Part shown: positions 24,256-36,144 of the stretch, one piece after another | How the letters are laid out: each line of letters starts with the position of its first letter | Position numbering within the stretch: position 1 is the stretch's first letter | Source: Gracilariopsis chorda | Taxonomy: Eukaryota > Rhodophyta > Florideophyceae > Gracilariales > Gracilariaceae | Assembly (NCBI GenBank): GCA_003194525.1 | Contig: NBIV01000206.1 | Location: forward strand, 85,791-149,790 | Reading direction: 5' to 3' | DNA length: 64,000 nt | The notes under the pieces: model-generated | Told to the model about the DNA's origin: nothing | Database searches by the model: none | What the model saw: only the letters and a program-made list of their open reading frames with translations | Program-made: the position numbers and the translations under genes

Positions 24256-24633
24256 AGGCTACTGAGTACTTACGGAACGGAGAGAGAGCTTCGAAATAGA
24301 TCAGATCTATCAAGGGCGCCCCGCGAAAATCCTTTTCGCTTCTACTACTGAAGCAAAAAGTACAGGCGGTCTGTTGGTACCCTTTTAGTTCTGGGAAGCC
24401 CCGCCATAAAAAGCAAGTACTGACGGAACCATGATTATTTCTCAACTTCTTTGGGAGGGCATGTGATCTACTACGAAACGAAAGCTTCCCACACGATGTC
24501 ACCTCTCAATGCAGGAGGCTACATTTGCCTTACCGAATACAGCTGCCGATGTCTTCCTCCTGGCAAAATGGTGTGCCACGCTACAATGAGACGGCACGAG
24601 AGAATTGCAAACGAGGAGTGAGCCAGACTTGCT
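24256..24633. promoter_or_regulatory. Divergent intergenic region between the two T genes
   Basis: 378 bases separate the start of the minus-strand unknown gene from the start of the plus-strand transposase. It should hold both promoters. No clear TATA box stands out. Confidence 0.35.
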
Positions 24634-27600
24634 TTGCAACTGCTCGGCTCTGGAGCTCATTTCTCTGAAGAGCGTGCAGAGATAGAGAGGAACAAGTACA
24701 ATACACTGCGATTATCAAAACCACAACAAATTTCTACTGAAGAAGGTGATGCTCAACAACAGGAGGTTAACGATGAGCAAGGAGGCTGCAATTTTTATGA
24801 AGGTTGTATTGTACGAGGAGATGAACCATGCAACGGACATGTTGAAAAGCTACGAGAGGCTGCAGAGCTTGCCGTGGACAATGCCGTTCCTTCCAAACGC
24901 TGCATCCATACCGTTACAATCGGCGATGACTGGCATGACCCAATCGATCACTGGACCGTGGATGCCCCACAGGGTCCTGGAGGTAGCCGAGATGCTTTTT
25001 CGGCACCGTTGGTCCCCAATCCTTCCTTTTCTGCAGAAAGACAGACGGCCGGGCGATCGCCGGCCTATTCGGGCGTAGTTCGCGATGGCAATTGTATGCA
25101 CACAGTGTCACTGGATGTAATTGCATCAGAGAGGAAAGTTAGTCCCGCCGATCATCAGAGGACGCTCTCACGATCTTCTGTCGTCACTTCAACCGACAAT
25201 TTCGATCCGTCTCCTCCCGGTTTCCAAAGAGAAGCTTTGGATGGTTTTTGGTCCTTTTGTTCAGAACCAAGGATCTTCTCCAGCTATGCGTTGAGTTTTC
25301 TCTGAAATAAACTGCAATGCAGAGAATATAGAAGATAATGTATGGCATGAAGGGAAATTTCGGTGGGCATAGAAGCTTGCAATACCTTGCGTGGAATACG
25401 GCAACGATAAACTTGGTGAAGTATAGCCAGCTGGAAACCGAGCATTTCGAGAGATGCAGGAATCATTTGTTCTTCCGTGAAAGTGATGTAACGAGCCGGG
25501 CGGCTCTTTGCCAAATTTGCATTGATGAAAAGCTGCCGGCGGAAAGGAAAATTTTCGAGTACATACTTTTATTGCCTAGGCTTACGAGCTGGGTGGTGGA
25601 CGCGTTGTCTTGTGAGCAGCTTTTCGAATACCGACACAAGCAATTTACCACACTGGCCCAGTCAGGCGGTTTCTACACAGATTTATTTGATGGCTCTGTC
25701 TACAAAGATGTGGAGAGCGAGTTGGGATGTGCCGAAGCTCTCAAATAGGACGTTTTTTTATCTATCTACGGACGGTTTCCAGGCATTCGAGAATGGTCGC
25801 TACGACTGCTGGCCGATAAGCGCACTCCTTCTCAACCTTCACCCGCGCAAACGCTTTTTGATGCGAAACGTTGTACCTTTCGGCCTCATCAAAGGTCCAA
25901 GGGATCCTAAAAGACTCGACATGTTTCTCATTCCTATCCTAGATGAGCTGAATTCCATTAACATGAAAGGAGAGACAGAGATATTTTTTCATAATTGGCA
26001 AACACGAAGGGTTCCTGTTCACGTTTTATTGTTTTTATACGACTTACCCGCCGTGGCGAAGATGTCTGGTAGGACGGGTGCGTCGGAAAATTTCCGTGTC
26101 GCTTCTGTTACTTGGAAGTACCCTCCTGCCCAGTTCAAATCGGTACTACAGTATTACCCGTCCAAGATTCGACAACATCTGAACGAAAGGATGCGAATTG
26201 TACCTCAACACCAACTCCATGACCCGGGAAAGACATCTTTGGCTGTGATAAAGCGCGTGCTCGGGCTGCTGGACGTAGAGCCTCGGATTAGCAAGGCAAA
26301 ACGGAGGCGCATTTCGAGGGCTCATGGAATTAATTTGAAGACGGAACTCGTTGGACTTCCAACGCTCATCCCCTACAAATCGTTTCCAATCGATATGATG
26401 CATGAAACGATGAACATTACGCGCGATCTCATGGAGATCTGGAAGGGAGAACATTAACACCAATCACGCCTGCACGGCGAAAAGCACGATTACTTCATGT
26501 CTCAGGATTTATGGAAACTAGTGAATGAAGAGCTTCTAGTGTTAGGACAGGGCACTTGCTACAGCCTTCTTGGGGCTCGTCCAAGGAGTACGGCCACCTA
26601 CCCTAGCTGGAAAGGATCCGAGTGCAGGCAGTTCATCCTTCACTGTCTCATTGTACTCGACGGTTTCTTGCCAGTGAGGTATCTGAAGAGCGTACAGCAC
26701 TTTTCGTGGCTTGTCAATATATGCGGAAGGCCAGCTCTCTCTCATAGAAATGTTTCCGAGATGAAGAGGCACGCCGTTGCATTTTCGTGTCACATGGAGC
26801 AGGACTACTACCGCTACAGCCCACGAAGGCTCGGCATTTGCAACCACACACTCCACCAGCTACTACATCTTGCAGATAAAGTGGACGCTTTTGGTCCACC
26901 GCTGAACTACAGCCAATGGTGGATGCAAAGATATGTGGGCTGGGTGAAAGATCGCCTGAACGCGCGAAACCTTGCTGCGGTATCCCTCACCAAGAATGGA
27001 AAACTCCTTGAAAGCTACAACTTATTCTTCAAGGAGGGGTTTTCCGAAGTTCATAGCACATCTTCAGGAAATGATTCGGATTTCAAGGAAACTGAGCTCT
27101 TTGAGGAGGCCTTCTCGCTGCCGCAATACGTTCGTGCGTGACCCGTGAATGGTCCAACTCTTTGGAGATTGAACCTGAAGAGCCTGATCACCGACTATGT
27201 TACACGTGCTGAAAATGCTGCCGCAAGTGCTGCATCAAGCTGTATTAGTGGAGATATAATTGAGGTGTACTGCCACGCTTTAGTGCCCTGCGATGATCGC
27301 TTGCACGATGTGGGAGCATGGGAGACGAAACGGGATGGAGCAAAAAGGTCAGATTTCTTCTGTTTAGCACAGTATGCTTCTGCAACTCGTCGCAATGGGC
27401 GGGAGGTCTACTACGGTAGAGTGAGGTTGCTGTTCCAGTACGCGTTCGAGTTTCCCGGTGGAGTACAGAGGCGCTCTCTCTTCGCGGGAGAATGGGGACG
27501 AGACTTGCGTAAGACGCATCTCAACCAGGTTTACGCATCACATGGGCGGCCTTTTGATCAAGTGACTATTGAGGACATTTCAATTCTTTTCAACCCGATC

Positions 27601-27762
27601 GGCGTTACATCTCACACGTACCCAGCGGACGAATACGGTGGATTTGTGCGAGGGACGAGACTGTCTTTCATCGACCAGTGGGCAAAAGCCCACCGCCTTT
27701 TTGAGGAAAGTTGGCCGTCCCCAGATGGCTTAGACCGCATCCTGTCAGGAGTGCGCAGATAG
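24634..27762 (+). pseudogene. TNP2-type (CACTA-like) transposase, broken
   Basis: 24634-25305, 25522-26457, 26497-27141 and 27145-27762 share one frame, separated by stops (TGA at 25303, TAA at 26455, TGA at 27139). 25338-25748 lies in another frame. The diagnostic TNP2 block is at about 25760-25980: FYLSTDGFQAFENG, then YDCWPISALLLNLHP, FGLIKGPRDPKRLDMFLIPI and LDEL. It is followed by HVLLFLYDLPAVAKMSGRTG. The shift between the two frames falls between about 25690 and 25745. Read through, the product would be about 1040 residues, a normal size for the family. Known role: binds the element's ends and catalyses excision and insertion. This copy cannot make a full protein. Confidence 0.8.
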
Positions 27763-28154
27763 AAAAGTGTAAAGCGCGGAGTTTTGAGTACAATCACAGC
27801 ATTTGAGGTGTGATAGAAACGGTACAATGGGCACCAGTACGAAATATATACGTGCCATATCAAACTGTGATTGGACATCCAAAATGCAAAATCAGCACTT
27901 CTGTGATGCCACAAGTATGATAGAAACGGTAGACCTGGCCACGAAAGAGGGGTCATTTTTCCCGTAATTGGAACAAAATTGACCCCTATGCCTACTATTG
28001 GACATTCACTGGCTCCATTTTGGCCACCAATTTGGCGGTGCCGGCGTACAGCTCAAGCTTCCAAGTACCGGCCAGCAATCCACCAAAAGCTGACCAATAC
28101 GTGATGTCATACATTAGCAAAACACGACCAAAAACAGAAATAATGTCCACTGGG
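27763..28154. repeat. Right terminal region of T
   Basis: Non-coding, ending GTCCACTGGG. Contains inverted versions of the left sub-terminal motifs (TTGGCCACCAATTTGGC, CCGGCCAGC). Confidence 0.6.
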
Positions 28155-28157
28155 GCA

Positions 28158-28475
28158 TACAAGACATGTTGAGCAATAAAAGAGACATGAACGGTGTGTG
28201 ATAACTGACCGAGTGATTGCGAATAATGCAAAGTATGATTCGGGAGTGCACGCTGAGGCGGCAGATACCTGACGTGCTACAGCTGCGGAAAAGGAGCAGC
28301 GGAGCGGCCAGTAACTTCGGTAGCAACGGTGGTGGGTGCTTCTGCGGCGGCGGCGCACAGAAAACCGGGCGGCTTGCATATTTATGCGTTAGCATGATCT
28401 TGCCATGATGGCAGAGCATGTAAATTTCGGAGGCATGGCCCACCATCATGGCAAGGGCATACGTCTACGTTCACA
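28158..28475 (-). repeat. Element C left LTR, second part
   Basis: It matches the right LTR from about 35821 to 36139, ending ACGTTCACA. It contains a perfect 13-bp inverted repeat, CTTGCCATGATGG (28399-28411) and its complement (28443-28455); the same place in the right LTR is an imperfect hairpin. Confidence 0.9.
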
Positions 28476-28481
28476 CTCCCC
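28476..28481 (-). promoter_or_regulatory. Element C polypurine tract
   Basis: CTCCCC on the plus strand, GGGGAG on the element strand, directly before the 3' LTR. Short, but in the required place. The sequence from here to about 29070 is 3' untranslated with no recognised gene. Confidence 0.55.
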
Positions 28482-29069
28482 GACTCAGTGGTCGCTTCGC
28501 CTGGGCAATCGGAGTGTTTCAGTCACTCAAAGTTTTGTCAGGAATAGCCCGCTGGCTTACCAGAATATGCCAAACTCTACAGAGAACCTATCATAGTATG
28601 CAGGCCAGAATGCACTCCCAAATAAAGTCGTCTTCTCCATATAGTATGGTATAAAAAACCGGTCATCAATGTTGGTACTGGGGCTTAGGCGAGACTATCT
28701 GGTAGCGGAAGGGATATGTAATCATCATTCAATTCATGTCAAGTTCATATTGTAATACCAAGTCTTGTTCCCGTCCCATCTGCCGTATGAAAGCAGCTTT
28801 TTCTAGTTGATAAGTGGATTCACGAGAAATGCGTCCATATCGACCTTTTGTGAAGTGGTACAGGTACATAAAGAATGCAGGGTCAACGGAGCGTCCCAAG
28901 CAAAGTGGCTTCTTCCAAAACGTCTGCGTAATGTCATTAGAACGCCCTCAACCAGCAGAGCTCCACCAATCTTGCCAAGCGACAGACAGAGATGAATAGC
29001 TGTCCAGGTGATTTTTTACTGTACGGGAGGAGATTCTTGTAGGTCTGCAAGCCACAGTAATATATGATG

Positions 29070-31760
29070 TCAGGCCACGAAGAGGTCCTGAACGCTATCG
29101 TCTAAGTCGAAAATGTTGTAGTCTACCATAAGAGGCAAGATTGTGATAGTATTGTTTGCTTCGACATGGGTAGATTCGCCTTGAAGTTCATCTTCTGTTA
29201 GAGTCATGACAGTGTTGGGGCACAGATATTCTGGCCTGTGGTAATAAAGAATCAAGCATCCAGCAGGAATTGTTTTCTGCTCTATCGTTGATTCTGTGAG
29301 ACCAGAATATAACGCGGATGGTTTGGGCGGACAATTCTGCATGTACCATGGTATCTGGACTTGAATGGAGGCCATTTAACACTGCAGTTCAGAGCTTTTC
29401 CACGAGTAACCAACACCTCATCGCCTGCCTTAAAGATGTGCGCGTATCTGGGATTACTTTGAGAGTTTGGTTGCTTAATTATGCGGCATGCTCGGTAAGT
29501 AGAACACACCAAATTCTCATGCAGGCGGTTATCGATGGTGGCGTCGGTAATGAGAAATCCGGGGTTCGAAGAATGCATTCGAGAAGGGACTCCATACAAC
29601 AATTCGAAGGGCGAGTAGTCGCAACTGAGCTTACGTTGCCGATATCCAAAGAGTACTTTGTCCAATTCACGGTCCGATTCTGAGTTTCCGTCGGAAATTA
29701 TCTTGTTTATACTGTGTTTGGTGGTCCCAGCCATTCTTTCGGCACGTCCATTTTACATGAGAGCATAGGCCAAGACGGACGTCCAGTTGATCCCTCTCTG
29801 CTTCATAAATTGTTGAACTGAATCAGCCATGAAGGCTGTAGCATTGTCTGAAACAATCGTGTTAGGGTACCCGAAAGGTTGTATGATTTCCTTCTCTACG
29901 AACTGGAGCACAACTGTTGCCGTAGATCTTTCAATAGCTATTGCAAGTGGCCAACCAGTGAGATGTTCAACTCCGATTAGAAGGAACCGTTCCCCCGAGC
30001 TCGTGGTTGGTAGTGGGCCGGCAAATTCCACCGAAAAGGTGTGAAAGAATTGGGTTAAGGGCAGCCTCTGCGCCGTCTGATACTTCACAAGAGGTGCCGC
30101 ATGCTGACTGCTAGTGCAGCTGTGCACAAAGTTGGTTATATCTGATAGCATCGTGTTCCACCAGAAGCGATCTTTCATGAATGATTTTGTCGATGCCATA
30201 TCCCAATGCCCAATGTCGTCATGAAATGTTCGAATAAGTCCGGGTCGATCAGCTATTACAGGAACTAGTACCAAGCCTGTTCCTGTGCATCTATAGTGTT
30301 TGCCGTCCCATGCTACGAACGTCTTCGAATTCCTTTTTATGGCTGCTCGGATCTTTGTGTCAGGTTCCTCAATTGTCATGCCACTGATGTATCGACCAAT
30401 TTTCGCATAATATGGCTCTAGTATGGAGAAATACGTGTCCTCAGGGTTAGCGATAGACAACGCAGGATCGTTTTCGTTCGAACTACTACCACATGTTTGG
30501 TGAGCGTATCGCGAGAGAAAGTCAGCAGCTAGGTTCTTTGAACCAGGTCGGTAGATGATTTCAAATTCACATTCGGCGAGGCGATCTAACCATCTGGCCA
30601 GTCGCCCATGTATATCCTTCTTTTGAAACGCGTACTTAAGCGCCTGGTGATCTGTGACTAGTTGGAAGGGCCTGGATTCTAATAGGTAGATACGAAACCT
30701 CGTCAACGCAAATATAACAGCTAGTGCTTCCGTTTTGCAAACTGAGTACCGGCGTTCAGAATCACTCATGGTGCGAGATGCAAATTGAATCGGGTGAAAC
30801 TTGCCATCTTCCTTTTTCTGTGCACGGATTGCTGCGACAGCCAGTGACGAAGCGTTCGTTTTGACACCAAAGGGTAAATCAAATTTGGGAAACGCCAGTA
30901 CTGGTGCTGAGGTAAGCTTGAGTTTCAGTTCTTCAAATGCTTGCTTCATATCACACGCAACCTCAAGCTTCTTATTACGATGTGGTGGCGTGCAAGACAT
31001 ATGTTGTATCAGAAAATCGCTTGATGAAGCTTCTATAGTATCCTGCAAGTCCTAGGAAGCTTCTGAGCTCCGTCACCTTAGTCGTTAAGGTGGCTTCGCG
31101 TATCACTTGGATCTTCTTCATATCAGAACTTATCCCATTGGAATCCACTACATGTCCTAGTTGTTCTATTTGAGGCTGAGCGAAGTAGCACTTCGATATT
31201 TTCAGCTTGAGGCCATGTTCTGCTATGATTCTTAAGACGCAGATGACATGTTCTACATGATCATCGAGAGTGTCCAAGAAGATAACAACATCATCAATGT
31301 ATACGCGAGCAAACGCAACCCTTCCCAATATGGAATCCATCATTCTCTGAAACATTGAGGGTGCATTCTTTAATCCAAATGGCATTACCTCAAATTGATA
31401 GGTCCCCTGACGGCAGATGAAAGTAGTCATCTCTTTACATCTGGGTCAGGTCCATATTTGCCAGTAGCCTGAGAACAAGTCCAAAGTGGTAAAGAACTTG
31501 CATCCACAAAGGGCATCAAACACTTGATCCATGTGAGGTAATGGCAAAAGTTCTGCTTTCATCACAGAGTTCAACGCTCAGTAGTCGATACAGAAGCGAG
31601 GTCTTCCGTCCTTTTTGAGGGCGATGACAATTGGAAATGACCATTGCAAACAGCTTGGCTTGATGATACCGGCTATTAACATATTGTCGATTTCCTCTTG
31701 TACAACCCTGTATTATTTCGGAGAAAATCTGTGTACACGAGAATGAATAGGTGTATCGGT
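29070..31760 (-). pseudogene. pol: Element C pol (RT, RNase H, integrase)
   Basis: The RT core is in 31430-30975 (FEVMPFGLKNAPSMFQRM, VYIDDVVIF, TELRSFLGLAGYYRSF), with its N-terminal part decayed up to about 31760. 31048-29753 has RNase H (FASRTMSDSERRYSVCKTEA, LVTDHQALKYAF) and the integrase start (FSVEFAGPLPTT, YPNTIVSDNATAF). 29734-29282 continues the integrase after one in-frame TAA (NGRAERMAG). The first RNase H aspartate reads TNAS instead of the usual TDAS. The first integrase aspartate is Glu (VEFAGP). RT changes frame near 31000. It differs clearly from the A family and lacks a visible chromodomain. Confidence 0.85.
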
Positions 31761-33202
31761 TTCTAATGTGAACTCATGCATCACTGGTACGCTCACTGGT
31801 CGAAAGTCATCCAAAGACCAAGCGACTAGTTCTGCGTTTTAAATTATATCTAGCAACTCTGAGTGCCTTGGTTCGGGAATATGGCGTAACTTGTCATTGA
31901 TCATTCCCAATTGGTCTGGATCTCATGGGACTGCTTCTGTAAGATTAAGAACTCCACCAGGCGTTTCTGATATATCGTTGTTGAATGAGACGAGCAAAAC
32001 ATGGTTTCTGGTATTATCCGTTGTATTATTTTCTCATAGTCGTGGCACACTCCGTAGATCTTCAGAGGGACTCATGCTTGCTGCTGTCTCGTTCATGAGG
32101 TGATTTATGGGCTCTTTTTCTGAGCTGTTAGGAACCATTTGATCCTCAGTTGGCCCGGACGTATCAGATCGCTGGGCTGCTTCACCTTGACCGTTCTCGC
32201 TGTTGTCGGTAGAGCTATTTGCTTTAAGATCTTCGTAGTAGTCAGGTATGACAATTTCTATATGTCCATCATGGTATCGGAGAATGAAATGTCCTTGCCT
32301 ATCTTGGGATACATGAATATTATCACCAACTTCCCGCCTTTCCTGCGGTTCTCGTTGATCATGCTCGTTATTGGGCAAATTCTGTGAGGGATGAACCTCA
32401 GACTCAACTATTTCTCCAGTGTATGTCATCACAGGATTCCCTTGTTCATCAATACCAAGTTGGCCTTCAGATGCGCAGGAATCGCTCTCATGCATGTCCT
32501 GTTTACCATCCCGCCCCTCAGGCAGATCTCGAATTTCTTGTGATCCCTCTTCCTAATTGCCTGAGGGGTCCAGACGAGGGCAGAATCTGTCATATTTTCC
32601 ACTTCTATACGAAATATATGATTGATCGAGAAGTCTCGAACTTGTAGAGGTATGGGATCTCCTGGACCCACCACTGGCTCCCTTCGTTCGACAATTATCT
32701 CAAGTTTATCTGAAGTGCGGATGGTCTCAGTAGCTAGACGTGCAATTGCGTGATCCAAAATCGGGATTCGCAATGTTGGATCCGGCGGAACCAATTACGC
32801 AGATTCTGTCGATGACTCCACGCTACTGTTATTCTCGACATCTTTGTATCTTCCCTCTTCGACACTGGTAATGCGTTCAGTGAGTTGTTCTAGTTGCGTA
32901 CCATCTGTAAAACGATCACTGAAGACAATTTCATCACCTCTTCTTCCACTTCTTAACTACCCTGGAACCTCTCGTTGCTCGTCGCCTCGGTCTCCTGCTG
33001 ACGATTGTTCCGGAGAGGTTGGTGGTGTTCAATCACCTTTCACTTCATGTGGGACGTTTTTACTTCGTTCCTCATTGGTGGTCATGCCCACAATTAAAAC
33101 GTCTTCGGCGGATAATTTCTGTAGTGAGGTTAAAGATAACCCGGCATTCCTCTTTTCTGTTTCCAACATGACAACATCTAATTCTTCTTGTTCTGAATCT
33201 GA
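31761..33202 (-). pseudogene. Element C region between protease and RT
   Basis: Minus-strand frames 32794-32429 and 32495-32034 are acidic. The first has the LEIIVERREPVV, RIPILDHAIARL style seen between protease and RT in gypsy elements. No separate enzyme is recognised. The coding frame is interrupted. Confidence 0.5.
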
Positions 33203-33637
33203 TTATGTATCGGAAAGAAAGGCTTCCGAATCTGACGTAAAGTCTTCACTGTCTGTTCCAGAGTCTATAGGAGTGTTGCCCATTCTTCCACGCTCATGGT
33301 CTAAACAAAGAGTGACAGCTTTCACTTGGTAGTTGAGTGATAATTCTTGTATCCCCAGGTCAAGACATGCTCCTGGGCGTTGTAAGGTCGGGGAACCTAT
33401 GATGACACTAAAGGGAGACTTCTCAACCACGAGGATTTCTAATGGAACCTGTACTGCCCCAAACTTCACTGGAACGTCATGAAGGACTCTGCGCACAATG
33501 GTGGTGGTGCTGTTAGCTACTGTAGTCTTCCTATTTGTCGGGAGTAGTTCCGGCGATAAGTTTTGCGTGAGGTTTGCAGACAACAAATTCGGTAGTGCTC
33601 CTAAGTCCAGCAAGGTTTGTACTTCAGTTCCATACAC
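33203..33637 (-). pseudogene. Element C aspartic protease
   Basis: The frame begins GTEVQTLLDLGALPNLL, where the active-site triad should read D-T/S-G. Here it is D-L-G, so activity is doubtful. It is followed by the typical FSVIIGSPTLQRPGACLDLG block. It lies between gag and pol, as expected. Confidence 0.7.
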
Positions 33638-34054
33638 CTTTACTGGGACTACCGTTAGCCGTCGGGTCTCGTTTATGGCTTCGGCGTAGTTGACAAGCCG
33701 AGTGGACGTGCGCCCGGATAATATGCGACGTAGATCCTCCTGAGCGTCGTCGGCATTACCACGGACAAGCCTGCCGACGGTGATTCCAGAGGAGGCATTT
33801 ACAAGTTCGTCAAGAACATTATACTTTCCTGCATGTTCCTCCAGCTTTCATTTCCTGGAAGACTTCCTACGTGGCATCTTTTGTTTCTTCGTAGGCTTCT
33901 TAGGACTCAATGCGTGTTTCGGCAAGCCATGAGGTTCCTTCTCTATTATTACTGATGGGTTAAGCAGAGAGGGTAACCGCATGGATTCTTCCGGTCGAGG
34001 CTGCTTTGGTACTGGCGCACCGTCAGCTTTTCTCTTCGTCGTGGTTACGTATTC

Positions 34055-35045
34055 CTAATTAATTTTGTTCTCGAAAACAACGGAGATATTACTTGTTTGT
34101 TGGCTGTTCCGCATGTTATCTCCCTTGTCATTTTTCTTGATTTTAGTCTCACTTTCGGACTCTACTCGAAGGTCCTTGATTCCAACCCTGCACTCAACAC
34201 CGACATACTTCTTCGAACACGAGGCCCTTGTGTGGCCGACTTTTCTACAACGCCCGCACCGGGTACTGCGATGAGAGTTCAAGCTGCAACGAGTTGAGTA
34301 ATGTCTTGGTTGCTGACAATACGCGCAGAGTCGATCCTCTTCACTTCGTCTATCCACAGCTTGATTCTTCTTGACTAAAGAAGTTAATTGTGCCAGCCGG
34401 TTAGTGAGTTCATCTACTTTGCCTTCGAGAGGAGCGTGAGAGCCTGGATTATCCTTCTGTAGAATTTTCTCCGGGGGCGCAATAACATGTAGGGCACCAT
34501 GGCAGATGAGGACCTTTTTTCCAGCCACAAAGGCCCTTACAAGAATTTTCAATGCTTGATAAACTGCCGTTCCGAAAGAAAACAAACTGAGCCAGATCTT
34601 AGAATTCCATCACAGCTTTCCGAAGCAACCCAAACGTGGCCTCGGAGTTGAATCCTGCCTTCTGGAAACATGTTTCTATTCGTTTCAATGATCCAAACAA
34701 GTCATCGTAGTCTAAACTGTTGGATACAGCCTGGCGAATATACTCCTTGGGTTCTTCAGTCCCGCCAAACCGTCCCAAGAAGGCTGCCTTTACGGTAACA
34801 TAATTAAATGCATCAGCAGTGTAATCCCCATCTGAAGCAAAGTTATTATAATAGAATTCGAATGCCTCACCTTCGAGGTAGCCGAGGAACCCCAGTGCCG
34901 GTTCCTCGTTTGACTTTCCTCTGGTAGCGACATTATCATAAAAGAAAAGAACTTTGCAGACGTCCGATGAACATCCATCGAAAGAGACCATACTTGTAAC
35001 TTCCAAGGAGTTTGACCCTCCTCGAGAGTACCATGTGAGTGTCAT
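34055..35045 (-). pseudogene. gag: Element C gag with two zinc knuckles
   Basis: 35045-34599 is capsid-like (LGFLGYLEGEAFEFYYNNFA, AFLGRFGGTEEPKEYIRQAV); the overlap with the primer site means its true start is inside 35033. 34585-34055, in another frame, has two perfect C-x2-C-x4-H-x4-C knuckles: CAYCQQPRHYSTRC and CGRCRKVGHTRASC. Known role: packaging of element RNA. The frame break near 34590 makes it a likely pseudogene. Confidence 0.8.
35016..35033 (-). promoter_or_regulatory. Element C primer binding site
   Basis: Directly abuts the 5' LTR. On the element strand it reads TGGTACTCTCGAGGAGGG, starting with the TGG that pairs with a tRNA CCA end. The primer differs from that of the A family. 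Confidence 0.75.
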
Positions 35046-36139
35046 TTTGCACGAGGAAACGACACCGGACCACGACAGTCCTTAATATGCCGCTTCTTAG
35101 CCAAGAGAGGACAAGAAATTGGTTCGTAGCTCGAAAGTACCAGCACAGGCGTGCAATGCCAATGTAATGAATAGGCAAAAACTGCGACAAAGAAGGAAAA
35201 TGCAAGGTGGAAGAGAAACCCGGTAGTGACCGTACAACAAAATGAACGACAGATTACAGGACAATTTAGCAAGGAGACCACACCAGCGGATAACCTTCGC
35301 GATCAAAACCTTAGTTCTATCGTAGTGCTGATGATCAGTCTTAGTAGAGCGCGTTGGTCTACACGTATGACCAAAACCTTAGGTCTAGTACGTGGCCGAA
35401 GTCTACGGTGCTACAAAAGACGGGCCCAAACAAAGGCAGTGTAGTAAAATCACGTAGGAAGATGCGGGAGACCGACACACAACACGTAAAGGGTTGAGTG
35501 GTGAAGAGTGTGGTTGATGGCAGGGAGGAGCAGACTGCTCTAAGAGAAGGTGGGGGTTGCTAAAGAGAGGAGAAGTGGGCTGAACAGAGTTGGCTTGGAG
35601 GCCGCCGAGCTCGGGCTTGTATAGAAAATTGTGCTATTTTCATACGCCCTAGTTCTGCGTACTAGTTCTAAGTAACAACTCATAGTAACCTGTTATTGGA
35701 CACACCCTTGCCATGACAGACCAGCTTGGTAATAGGCATTATACCTCTTAGGATATTTTTTTGTGCCTTTGAACGGACGACACTGCGGGGTGGCCGTGTT
35801 TGGGCGCTCACGAGAGGCATACACGACATGTTGAGCAAAAAAGGAGATATGAAAGGTGTGTGCAGTAACTGACCGAGTAATACCAAATAATGCACAGTAT
35901 GATTCGGGAGTGCAGGCTGAGGCAGCAGATAGCTGGCATGCTAAAGCGGCGGAAAAGGAGCGGCGGAGCGGGCGGTAACTTCTGTAGTAACGGCGGTGGG
36001 TGGTTGTGCGGCGGCAGCGCACGGAAAACCGAGCGGCACGCATAATTATGCGTGAGCATGCCCTTGTCATGATGGCAGAGCATGTAAATTTTGGAGGCAC
36101 GCCCTGCCATCATATCAAGGGCATACGTCCACGTTCACA
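35034..36139 (-). repeat. Element C right (5') LTR
   Basis: 1106 bp, TGTGAG...TTCACA, followed by the target duplication GGTAC. It is the intact template that shows how the left LTR was split by transposon T. Confidence 0.93.
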
Positions 36140-36144
36140 GGTAC

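Larger units (their letters stand above)
15118..28154 (+). mobile_element. CACTA-like (TNP2) DNA transposon T
   Basis: Removing 15118-28154 and one GCA restores an uninterrupted LTR of element C. The termini are CCCTAGTAGGC on the left and GTCCACTGGG on the right, giving inverted repeats of the form CCC(T)AGTRGRC. The 3-bp target duplication GCA (15115-15117 and 28155-28157) is the size known for CACTA elements. Sub-terminal stretches rich in TTGGC/GCTGGC lie at 15127-15270 and, inverted, at 28000-28100. Inside are a TNP2-like transposase (plus strand), a divergent gene of unknown function and a ferlin-like pseudogene. At 13 kb it is large for the class, which suggests gene capture. The transposase is broken. 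Confidence 0.85.
14332..36139 (-). mobile_element. Ty3/gypsy LTR retrotransposon C, with a 13-kb DNA transposon inside its 3' LTR
   Basis: The left LTR (14332-15117 plus 28158-28475, together 1104 bp) and the right LTR (35034-36139, 1106 bp) flank a minus-strand gag-protease-pol. The right LTR has TGTGA/TCACA ends; the left copy starts TCTGAG. GGTAC lies on both sides (14327-14331 and 36140-36144). A primer site abuts the right LTR and a short polypurine tract abuts the left. The host is the older chromodomain element, whose integrase sequence stops at 14326 and resumes at 36145. Without the inserted transposon, C is about 8.8 kb. Its genes contain stops and changed catalytic residues, so it is probably inactive. 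Confidence 0.92.
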
